Source: Plectrocnemia conspersa (Eukaryota > Arthropoda > Insecta > Trichoptera > Polycentropodidae). From it: a DNA stretch of 64,000 nt. Each line of letters begins with the position of its first letter. Positions within the stretch are counted from its first letter, which is position 1. The position numbers and the translations under genes are program-made. Of this stretch, positions 1 through 10,115 are shown in pieces. The stretch spans positions 1,612,001 to 1,676,000 of the forward strand of contig VTFK01000010.1 in NCBI GenBank assembly GCA_009617715.1, read 5' to 3'. The notes below the pieces were generated by a model. The model saw only the letters and a program-made list of their open reading frames with translations. It searched no databases and was not told where the DNA came from.

Positions 1-3000
1 AGGTATCAACGGACAAAGCATGACTGACTGTTAAATCTAAAATAAAAAAAGACATTTATTTCGGGGTTACCTAATATTATATAATATATATATATGATCC
101 TAGTATTGACTTTTCATGTACACCGTTAAATATTACTTGTTATTTTTAATGAAATTTACTTCTTTTTAATTCTTGCTACATAGTCAGTGAATAATATATA
201 AAGCAACTTAAAACTATTTTACCTATAAATATACTCTTTTTGAGTTTTATTAACATTATATATCTATCTAGTGTTTTAAAAGCTCCTGAATACTGCATTA
301 GTGATTTGCATCCTTGGCAATAAACCAAGCATTTATCACTACTTTCAATGTAGTTTTTGTACAACGTTTCTCCTGAAATTCAATGGTCGTTTACATAAAA
401 TATTTTTTAAATATAAATTTAATTTATGTGTTTATTTCATATAGTTTAAATTAGAATTGACTTAATGTATTACTAAATTAAATTAACGCATTTAAACTTC
501 TTAATTTATTTAATTAAATATCACTCGTATCAGAATAACAAAAAATTAGCACATAAAATAAAATCAAAAGTAAAGCTGTAATTTATCTTTTTGATAAAAT
601 ACGTATTTGAAATGAAATACTGTCGTGAAACATATGCGCTTTATATCGAATCTATCACAGAATGAATTGCGAGAAAATACGTCCGTCGGTGGAATAAGTG
701 TATTTTTACGTATCGGCATCTATTGAAAAGCTCATCTCAAAGCTTGCAGGTGAGGGCCAAGGCCTCGCCCGATCGAGCCGAGCTTTCAACTCTTCGGTGA
801 GATTTATTGTGTGGAAAAGGGACTGATTTCGTTTTAACCGAAGGCAAATTATCTGACAAGGATTTATCGACGCGTCACGATTTATTTTTCTAGGCAATAA
901 ATTATTTCTAGAAAAAATTATGAATCTTAAGAGCGTGACATCCCGGACGAATTGCGAATGTGCGCAATAATTTTGACAAAGTGAGAGAACAATTACCAAG
1001 TTTTTATTAGCGTTTCGCGCATAAAGCTCTAAAAAGACGCCTTTAAAAAATGGAATAGGTACATCTCCAATTTTATATAAATAATAAAAGTTTTTTTGCC
1101 CTTTTTTATGAGAGTTTATAGGCATGTTAGAAGAACACCGACTCTGGGTTTAATGGATGAGTAATATAAATTAAACTAAGTAATGATTTTTTTCTAAATA
1201 AAATAATTATACAATTGCTATAAAAGTGTAAAAAGGTACTAAACCTTTTTACTGCTTATTTTTATATTAACTTGGATTTAGTTTAGAAGAATATGAAGTA
1301 CGTCAGCACTGTAAATTGATCATTTGTGAGTCACAAGTATTACAGATTTTAAAATAATATTGCATCTTTATGTCAGCATAAGGAAATTGTTTACGTTTAT
1401 CGGTGAAAATATTTTAGTTTAATGAAATGTTATTTTTTTAATGAGATAAATTTTCTTATTATAAAATAAAAAGTCTCTTGACGAATTCGCGTAGTGATAT
1501 TAACAACTTACACTGGTAATTAAAATATTAAAAGCAAATAAATGGGACGAAGTTTATGGATATTACTTAAAAATAAATGTGTAGAGATGACCCTAATATA
1601 AATCGAGGAAAATAATTATGAACAGGAAGTAGATTAAAATTTTTATAAAAAATAAAATTATTTTATAGAATATTGTTTTAAAAAATGATATTGAAAATAA
1701 TACATAAAATAACATTTTGATTTAAAATCAGTCTTAAGCCTTTCCTTGTCTTGGAATAAGAAATAGACTTAATAAAAAATCGTTTAAGGTTAAAGCGCCA
1801 AAAACAGTTTCGGTCGGTCTATAGATTATAGAATTTTTTGGAATCTCAAAAATAAAAACTTAAATTTTTCATGAAAAATATTTTTCATTTAATATGATTA
1901 ATAAGGAAAATATTACCATTATGCTTCGCCCAGTAAAATTGATTATTTTTTTAAACATTGTCATTATAACAGTTAAAATCAAGGTTTTTAATATATTATG
2001 TTTAATATAGTATAATCTTATAGTTACAATTTTCACTGGAATTATAACTTCGAATATGTTTTTCGAATACAAATATCAGCTTGTGTCAATTTTCTCTTCA
2101 TAAAGTTTTTAATTTTTTTTTCGTCAATATGTTGCCTAATATTTTTAAAGCGCTAGTATAATTATACAATATCATTTATTATTTAAGCAAATACAAGTTA
2201 GCAAAAGTATTTATTCAGTATATGTGTTGGCTTAATTTGTATACCAAATACGTATTAATTATGTGAAAAATTCGCTTAATAACAACTCATGGATGAGATT
2301 GAAATATATTTAGGTCATTATTTTAATCAATTTTATTACGGGCCCTTTAATTTACCGCTTCGCCGCCGCTCTTTAATTGGTCAATAAACAAAATAATAAA
2401 TAAACACCCGTAATCTCTAGTGATTATATAAGGTCAGCGGCGAAGCGTACAAAGCAAAGTCTCCAAATTGTTAATGATGACGGCTATAAACGGTGCGAGC
2501 GATCGACCGCACCGCAAAAATGATCCGTTTTGCCCATATTTATTAGAATGAATTTGAACGGTGGTGAGGGGACGAAGCTAATTAATTTTAATTAATTCGG
2601 CCGGCAACATTCTCGCAAAAGCAAAGGGCTCCGATTTCATCCACCAGCAATTATTTTACATTTAATATCTTGGCGGAGACAGATTGCGGAAAGCGGATTC
2701 GCTAATTACTGCCGGTGAATGCGGTTGCCGCTTCCATGATCATAATACGAAGGTGTCCCCAGTCGACGAGCTGAACAAACTGCCATTGGGGATGAACGAA
2801 GCTTTTCTTCAGGGGTGGAATTCAGATTTATGCATCAAGCGCGGCGCACCGCTTTATTCTTGTTTGTCTGTATTTTTATTTTGTTTTTTATAATTAAGGA
2901 ACTGGGTAGAATAATGAATGAATATATAGGTGACTATGGTGCTAATCAATAAATATATTTTAAATGTCTTACCTCAGACATGTTAAACCTGCGGTCAGTA

Positions 3001-5700
3001 ACGAGTTATACTTGACCCTTAATATAATTGATCATTTCACACCGCAACTGTCTCTTATTAAATTTAAGCACTTTAATTTTTTACTTGAATTGATAGTTAC
3101 CTAGAGACATTTATTCAAATTAAATAGTAAATTATATTTTAATTTGTATTTAATAGAAACTGTATGTCATTATTTTAATAAACCCTTGAAAATGTTAACA
3201 AGCATAATCAACAACTCTTCAAAATATATTAATATGCATTCAATTGACAAGTCACGTCCTACTATTAGTTTGCTAGGGCTTTTTAAAGGACATACTATTA
3301 AAAGATACTATTTAAACGTTTCAAGAAGATATCTCATATATAAAAAATGCAGACTTAATAAATAAAATGATGAGAGGTATTTGTATAATATTTTATTCCA
3401 TATTTCTATTATATTTTTGTTAAAAAATATTATTGTTTTTTACCTAAAAAATATAAATAATTCTGATCATACAATCTCAAACAGACTTGCTTAGCATTTT
3501 TAACCTATACTTATTTTAACCTATTTTTTGTAATTTATACTGAATTTAAAAATGCTACGACGGCTCAAAAAAATATTACTACTATTAGCACTTTGCCGAT
3601 TTTCTTTAAAACGGTTTCTAATGGGATTTAAATAAAAGAACTGAGCATCACTGTGCCATATTTCAGTTTAATCACTTACCATAATATGTATGTATTTCAA
3701 CACAAATCGATTAATGAAAACGATTATTATTGAATCACCTCGTTTGTTTGAACTAAACTTAAAATTTAAATTATTTTACGTATTAGTAAATATAAAATAA
3801 CTCTTTACGAATAATTTCGGCGGCGGCGCGGTTTACTCTACATTAACTTTGAGGCGGCAGCCATCGTTTCCTAATTACATTCGATGTGTGTGTATTATAT
3901 ATAACACGGATATATGAATAATAAATGTGTGCGTGTTTAATGTATGTATAATCCGTACGGTTGTTCGTGTAATCATATTTAATTTTTCATTGAAAGTTGG
4001 CGCAGGATTACTTGAATCTGACACGCGTCATACACAGATAACGCCCGCAGAAGTTAAGAAATTGTTTTTCGGTGAAATTTCGTTCGCTTTGTGCGATTTC
4101 CATAATGCGTCTACTTCTGAAAGTAACTTATTTAATCAGAGCACGGCGATGTAATTAAAAATACGTGTGCGTGTGATTGAGGCGGTTATTGTGTGTGATC
4201 AACGTGGAATTAAGATTTGAAACGTTTGTTCTTCAAATTTATATGTAAAATTATAAAATTGAAACATTGTAGGAAAAACATTAAATTACATTAAATATAT
4301 TTTTAATGCTCACTATATGTGAAATCTGTTTATTTATACGATAGGTGGTGATTTAATTTTTAGATTGGTCCAAATAAATGTAACGCAGTTATATAAAGCA
4401 AAACATTTTTAACATCGATGTATTATAATGTTCTTGAAGTTTTCTCAATCTTTTTGTAAAAGCTTAAGAAGAATTTATTATCTTCTATATTTTTAAATTT
4501 TGAAAATAGTTTCAAGTTCAGAAAAAAATATCTATTTTGCTATAACGATTATAAATTATTAACTAAATCAATTTTTAATCAACACATTTTATTGAATTTC
4601 GTTATTAGCTCATAATTGAAGTACATAAATATATTTTGTAATTTAGTTGTAGGTTTTTCCTATAACTCTAGTTTGGTATATATTTTTTTTAAATTCAATA
4701 TTCAATAATGAACTTCAAAATTACGATTTTATATTAATTATGGTTCATTTAATATAATTAATGATTATTTATCAAAATAAAAATGATTTACTCCCCAAAT
4801 AAATTAAGGAAAAAAATGATTTACCATATATGATCTTTTTAGTATTCCGTCAATATAAAATCAATTATTTATTCTAATATGTATATCATTTAATAAGCCC
4901 TGATATCATTTATTAAGCTACATTTTTTCTACCTAACTATTTTTTAAACAATTAGTTTCATAACTAAGTACTTAAGTTGTACCAGTTTCGTATATTACAA
5001 GTCGGTACGCATTACATTGTTATGTCTGACATCTGATTAAAAAAGGTTTTTGTAAAAATATAGATGATCTAAATTTTATACATTTTCATAATTATGTTAT
5101 CGAGTTAAAATAATAAAATTTCTGGGCTTAAGAATTTGGTTTTTCGTGCTGCTGCAAAATCTATTTAAAGCTAAATTCTTCCGCGTATTTAACAGTATTA
5201 TTTTCCCTTTATAAATTTAATAACGAAAAAATCAAAATTAACGGCGAGCGTTACCTGTCGGAGGTATGTTTTTATGAGGGCCGCAATTAAGCTCTTGGGG
5301 CTAATTTTTTAAAAATCCGATTTGCCTTAAGAGGGAGATCCTTCCTCTTTCGCCCGGCGTGGCTTGTTTTTTTTTTGCTTCCGCAAAAAAAAACATATTT
5401 TTCATAACACTTCTCGCGATGTTCTCTTATTAGAGAAAATTTTCATTCATAAAGTCGTATTGTTGTGTGATGACGCGTGTAACTTCGCCGAGAGCAAATA
5501 TTACCAGTCGAGTGGAGACACCGTTCAAAACCAACCGACCGGAATATGATGATACTGTGTTTTGTGTGGCAAGATTTCGACGGCAAAAAATATGTGTACA
5601 CAAATGGCTGTAAAGCGTCAGACTGTAATGTAATTGTTGTATTGCCTACCCACAAATTGGTTCTTAATTGATTAATCAGGGTACATATGTCTGTGCGAAT
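1..5700. other. Gene-free AT-rich stretch with GC-richer islands
   Basis: No credible gene is seen on either strand. The background is A/T runs and short low-complexity tracts. Richer islands stand out at about 660-970, 2338-2580, 2590-2860, 3815-4165 and 5235-5560. The island at 2338-2480 contains homeodomain-like cores (TTTATTACGG, TAATTA-type) and a GGTCAGCGGCGAAGCG stretch. The minus-strand open frame at 706-1125 (139 codons) overlaps the first island, but its translation shows no domain I recognise and I do not call it a gene. Confidence 0.6.
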
Positions 5701-5804
5701 TAATGTAATTTATAATAGAGGGTGGACCACAAAGATGAGCGGTTTTAATTTTTTCTGCCCGGAATTATAATAATTTGAAGCCTACAACAATAGGACATTA
5801 TTTC

Positions 5805-5816
5805 AACAAGACGGCG
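5805..5816 (+). repeat. Left target-site duplication of the jockey-like element
   Basis: AACAAGACGGCG here is repeated at 7865-7876, directly after the poly(A) tail. The first two A's may belong to the tail, so the certain duplication is the 10 bp CAAGACGGCG. It encodes part of the QQDGA motif of the host transposase relic. Confidence 0.9.
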
Positions 5817-5817
5817 T

Positions 5818-7197
5818 TGGCAAAAAAATAGATCACCCCAGCTTAAAACTTTATTAAATAAATTAACCAGTGATATCCGCGTAAAAATCCAAATAATTAA
5901 AAATGATTCATGGTCGCGTAAACTGAAAAAACTAAATCCAGCAGATAACTCATTATGGAAAATCACTAAATCAATTAAAAATAAATATTCAGACATTCCG
6001 CCGTTAAAAAATGGAGACGACATAGTAACCTCGAACATACAAAAAACTGAGGTATTAGCTAATGCATTCTCTACATCCTATGTGCTAACGCAAAATTATA
6101 CGCATCTAAAAACCCAGAGTAAAGTTGATCGTTCAATTCAAAGACTTGATAAAACTAGAATAGATAAGAAAACTATTAACGAAATTACCCCGTTCGAAAT
6201 TTATAACATTGCAAAATCACTTAAAAATAATAAGGCTCCGGGAATTGACCGATTAGATAACATCTTAATAAAAAACTTTCCATTTAAATGCTTTCATTTC
6301 CTAACTAACATATTTAACTTTTGCTTATCTATTGGGTATTTTCCAGGTATTTGGAAAGTTGCAAAAATAATTCCGATAAAAAAACCCGGTAAAGCTGATA
6401 GCATCCCATTAAATTACCGACCGATTAGCTTACTACCGTCCCTAAGTAAATTATTTGAAAAGATTATCTTATCACGTTTAAAAGAGTGTCTAAATAGTAA
6501 AATCATTGACGAACAATTTGGCTTCCGCGAAGGACACTCAACAACGCATCAACTTAATAGACTCACGGAGCACATTTCTGCGAATTTTAACAGGAAAAAA
6601 AGCACAGGATTTTTAATGTTAGACGTAGAGAAGGCATTTGATACTGTGTGGCATGAAGGGCTAGTATACAAACTAGATAGGTACAAAACCCCACACTATC
6701 TGATACAAATTATCCGATCATACCTCCAAGATCGAAGCTATGTCGTCTCCTTAAATAACGATAATTCGACACCGCGTAAAATACCAGCCGGGGTTCCTCA
6801 GGGGAGCATACTTGGGCCGTATCTTTATATAATATATACAAACGATATTCCAATTTTAAAAAACACCAGTCTCTCTATTTACGCGGACGATACGGCCGTT
6901 TTAACTAGTTCATATGGTCTTAAACCAATAGCAACAAAACTACAAAAATCTTTGCATAACTTAAATAAACATTTAAAAAAGTGGAAAATAAAAATAAACG
7001 ACGATAAAACTGAGGCAATCATTTTTACGATGCGCCGGCAACCGTTGCCTCCGCCTTTAAAAACCGAGCAGGGCAAAAACATTGAATGGAAAACGAGTGT
7101 TAGGTATCTGGGTCTTCACTTAGATTCTAAATTAAAATATACAAAGCATATAAAAAAGAAGTACGGTCTAAAGGGCTTGCCGCCATTTCAGCTCTGA
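5818..7197 (+). pseudogene. Reverse transcriptase of jockey-like element, N-terminal and catalytic part
   Basis: This frame is open from the truncation point to a TGA at 7195-7197; the first ATG is at 6082 and is internal. It encodes the linker and RT core of a non-LTR polyprotein that copies element RNA into DNA at the nick. Motifs in order: LWKITKSIKNK in the linker; NKAPGIDRL near 6230; NYRPISLLPSLSKLFEKI near 6411-6465; GFREGHSTTHQL near 6520-6555; motif A LDVEKAFDTVWH at 6619-6654; motif B GVPQGSILGP at 6790-6819; catalytic YADD at 6880-6891; RYLGLHLD near 7101-7125. All key RT residues are present. The natural frame continues in another phase: a one-base change in the A-rich run at about 7152-7163 sends this frame to a premature stop. 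Without endonuclease and start it cannot be a working gene. Confidence 0.9.
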
Positions 7198-7577
7198 GAC
7201 CCATTTTTAACAGAAAAAGCGCGTTGACGATTAAAAACAAAATTTTATTATATAAACAATTAATACGACCGATATTAACATACGCTTGCCCAGTGTGGAG
7301 TAATACGTGTAAAAATAATTTTAATAAGTTACAAGTAATTCAAAATAAAGCTGTAAAAATAATTTATAACACCCCATATTATACTAATTTAAAGAAACTC
7401 CACACTCGATATTCTATACCTACAATTAAAAATCACATTATTAATAATACGATAAATTATTACAAAAATATCTCGCGTGAACATAATAATAAATTAATTG
7501 CAAAAATTGGTAACTATGACAAAGTCACACTAAATTTCAAGTATAAACATAAAATGCCTAAGCACATAATGCTTTGA
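7164..7577 (+). pseudogene. Reverse transcriptase C-terminal domain, shifted frame
   Basis: This is the continuation of the RT polyprotein after the frameshift near 7152-7163. It reads RSKGLAAISALRP, then the conserved thumb and C-terminal signature LLYKQLIRPILTYACPVW, and later KLQVIQNKAVKIIYNTPYY, ending at TGA 7575-7577. This LTYACPVW-type segment is typical of jockey-clade elements of insects. The same segment, badly decayed, is found at 48.24-48.51 kb. An internal ATG at 7224 is not a natural start. Restoring one base would join it to the upstream frame, so a recent or sequencing-level indel is possible. Confidence 0.88.
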
Positions 7578-7839
7578 TAGCAAATCTGTAACCACGACTT
7601 CAATAGCCCCAGTTCGTAAGTGTTATTTTTAATTATGTATCTTATATTTTTTTATTTTATTTTCTTTTTCTTATTGTATAAAGGTTTTAGTATTTTCTCC
7701 TTAAATTTTACTTATTAAATATTGCATATTGTTGCCTCTATTTTTATTTAAACTATTGTAATTTCGCTTGTAAACATGATAATGGCTAAAAGCCAGAAAC
7801 ATGTAATTTATAACTTGTATAAAACTAAATTATTTTTGA

Positions 7840-7866
7840 AATAAACATTTAAAAAAAAAAAAAAAA
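7840..7866 (+). terminator. Polyadenylation signal and poly(A) tail of the retrotransposon
   Basis: AATAAA at 7840-7845 is followed by CATTT and a run of A from 7851 to 7866. This marks the RNA 3' end of the inserted copy and is immediately followed by the right target-site duplication. Confidence 0.88.
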
Positions 7867-7876
7867 ACAAGACGGC
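7865..7876 (+). repeat. Right target-site duplication of the jockey-like element
   Basis: AACAAGACGGCG matches 5805-5816 exactly. After it, the host transposase frame resumes (GCC ACA TTT CAC). Confidence 0.9.
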
Positions 7877-8066
7877 GCCACATTTCACACGTCTAATGAA
7901 TATTTGTCTGTCGTAAATAAAATGTTTGTAGGAAAACTCATTTCGCGTCGAGGTGATATTCCATGGCCTCTCAGGACCCTGACTTGACTTCTCCTGACTT
8001 TTTCTCTGGGGATACTTAAAGAGCCAGGCTTACAACATCAAACCAGCTACTACGAACCTATAAACA

Positions 8067-9685
8067 TATATTTCTTGTGTTTGAATAGTAATCGATAATT
8101 AAAATTGTATTGATGTTTATAAATAATTAAACTTAAACCAGATACATTTATATAATACGCCAGAATGGAGCAAATTGTATTTAAAAAATCAATAAGCCTT
8201 TATCTACATCAACGGCTAAGTCTCATAAACCAACTGAAAATTTTCCTCATTAGTGAAAGAGTTTTACATCTGTGCAAGATTAAATGTAGATATGCATTAA
8301 AATGCACTTTTGTCGATTAAACCAACGTAGAAACGTATTAAAAGAGTGTTCTCAAACGAAAACGAGATCAAAGATTTGTCAAATATTATACATATATACA
8401 ACGTACATATTTAATGCTTTTTTAAGTCATCTCATAATAAAATAAAATAATAAGTTTGTTCTTATCATACTCCCTGATACTTGAAATTAGTGAGTCATAT
8501 TTTATTTGTTATGCAAAATATTTTTATAAAAATAGCAATAGGGTAATAAACTGTTGTGTTTTCAAGATTGTAATTTAAAAAATAGTGGTACACCAGACAG
8601 AGCTAGCGAATGTTAAAATTATATTAAAGTTCTGAAACGTGCCATTAAATTTAAACTTAAGATAAGTGTACAATCAGTATTTAAATCTTGATTTTTATAT
8701 ATTAATACTACCCTATTTTTTTAAAAAGCAGCAGTAATGTTTAGTTATATTTCGTCAATATATTTGTGTGCTTTATTCCGATTAATTTTAATATTCCATT
8801 TTTCAAAATATTCGGTTAAATTTTTTATATATTTTTTTATTATTTACTTTACTTTTTTTAAGACTCTCTAGATTTGTAAGTAAAAAAAAAAAGTGAAAGT
8901 AATTTGTAGTTAAGATAAAAGAACCCAAACAAACTTTTTTATTTTACAAAGTAACGAATGCACATTATTTAAAAGCACCAAATAACTCTTGCCTTTTAAA
9001 GCAAGTTGTCATATTAAAGACTTTTTATACTTTAGCATTAAAAAAACAACACTTTTTCATATTAAAATTATATGCCCCATAAAACTATTAAGATGATGTG
9101 TCGTCAATTGGTTTTTACGTAAAATGAGCTATTATTAAAGCTTATCACATCTCTTTTGTACAACTCGAACTCAAAAAGCTCTATGAAATAGCAAGTACAT
9201 GATTTTATTTTAACGCTGAAAAATATAACGAAAACCTATTACTTTATTCAGCAAACAGCTAACGGTAAGACATAAAATAATAATAAGGATAAATAACATT
9301 TCAAAATAATATTTCTATCCTTGGTATTCACAATTACGAAGGATTATTTGATCTTGGCCACCTTTTATTTTATTATAATTAAGAGTTCAGTAAATATCAG
9401 GCTCTACTTTGCAGCCCATGAGATGTATAGAAGTTTAGAGACGTTGAGGAATGCTTGTCTACCATAATGGCGAGAATTTTTTCCGAATAGACGTTGAGGA
9501 ATCCATCCCCGCTCTCTATCAGTCTTTTGAAAAGACGTTGCTATTTCTATGTACTTGGCAAACTTATAGCACGGCCTTCTTTTAATGGATAACTCTCGCT
9601 TATAATGTTATTATACCAACATAAACCTGAATGCTGACAATTGCACCTTAAACGTGACAATCAGGAGATCCTAGGGATTAGCTAT
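8067..9685. other. Gene-free AT-rich stretch
   Basis: No gene is seen. It may include the decayed 3' end of the transposon that carried the transposase relic, but no terminal inverted repeat could be matched. From about 9405 the base composition becomes less AT-rich. The phrase GACGTTGAGGAAT occurs twice (near 9442 and 9492), which hints at a degraded repeat running into the next feature. Confidence 0.5.
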
Positions 9686-9689
9686 TTCT

Positions 9690-10115
9690 GATATCTAACT
9701 CTGTGACTTCGCAGCCAGTAAGACGCAGGTGGATACTAGTGAGAATCGTATTAGATTATATAACTATGATAGGCGAGATGTTTTCTTCGAGCAGTGGTGG
9801 ATAAGCTGGTGGAGTGATGATATCTGTGGAAAATCTTCAGAGGTCTTATAGGTGACGTGGCAGCAATAGTGTAGCGGAAGCTGATCCCTCTCTGTTGCGG
9901 TACTCGAATGATAATATCCTTCTCAGGATGTGAGCCTCCATGACCGTATGTTGTCCGCTGCTAGTCTCTTCGAACATCTGTCGGAGTCTGCCAGGTGACT
10001 CCCTATGACTGTCCAGGCTTAAGTATCCAGGGCTGCAAAGTTTGCTGACAATCCAGCCAATCTCTGCACTCGCTTCTTAGAACATAAATATTGCATATAC
10101 TTGCATTTGCACCTT
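9690..10115 (-). repeat. Unclassified dispersed repeat, copy 1
   Basis: This shares long stretches, in inverted orientation, with 37040-37450. Matching anchors read in the direction of this copy include TGTGACTTCGCAGCC, GGCGAGAT, CTCAGAGG-like (here TTCAGAGGTCTTATAGGTGA), GGCTTAAGTAT, GCTGCAAAGTTTGCTGAC and CACTCGCTTCTTAGAACA. The two copies differ by many substitutions and small indels, so they are old. Translation of the minus strand is open for about 75 codons at 9835-10060. The second copy does not keep that protein sequence, so I treat the repeat as non-coding. No terminal repeats, tail or target duplication were recognised. The strand given is arbitrary and is set opposite to copy 2. 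Confidence 0.65.

Larger units (their letters stand above)
5817..7866 (+). mobile_element. 5'-truncated jockey-like non-LTR retrotransposon
   Basis: This is a poly(A)-type LINE that moved by target-primed reverse transcription. The right end has AATAAA at 7840-7845, a run of A from 7851 to 7866, and a duplicated target site. The left end begins abruptly inside the coding region (WQKNRSPQL), so ORF1, the endonuclease domain and any promoter are missing: a typical dead-on-arrival copy. Coding sequence fills 5818 to 7577 with a single frameshift. The 3' untranslated part (7578-7850) contains the small hairpin TGGCTAAAAGCCA at 7783-7795. It is the youngest-looking transposon in the window, because the tail and target duplication are intact and no stop interrupts the RT core. 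Two older relatives of the same family lie at 48.24-48.51 kb and 53.05-53.95 kb. Confidence 0.93.
5706..8066 (+). pseudogene. IS630/Tc1-mariner-type transposase relic, split by a retrotransposon
   Basis: This is the remains of a DDE transposase of the Tc1/mariner (IS630-like) superfamily, an enzyme that cuts and rejoins transposon ends in the nucleus. The left part (about 5740-5816) translates as NFFCPEL, two in-frame stops, then LFQQDG, which holds the second catalytic Asp (QDG). The right part (7867-8066) continues in the same frame across the duplicated target site as A-T-F-H-T-S-N-E, then KLISRRGDIPWP. After a one-base shift comes PDLTSPDFF, which holds the third catalytic acidic residue, and after a second shift WGYLKSQAYN. 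The motif order and spacing match the catalytic core of insect transposases of this type. The N-terminal DNA-binding part and the first Asp are not recognisable upstream. Stops and frameshifts show that it was already dead or has decayed since. The 2-kb block 5817-7866 is a later insertion. Confidence 0.8.

Noticed and set aside
706..1125. 139-codon minus-strand frame as a gene
   Set aside because: No recognisable domain, mixed AT-rich composition, and it runs across an island boundary; most consistent with chance.
9409..10043. Inverted pair ACTTTGCAGCCC (near 9409) and GGGCTGCAAAGT (near 10032) as terminal repeats of one transposon
   Set aside because: The hAT-like CAGGG start would face inward, not outward, no target duplication fits, and the second site lies inside the dispersed repeat shared with 37 kb.
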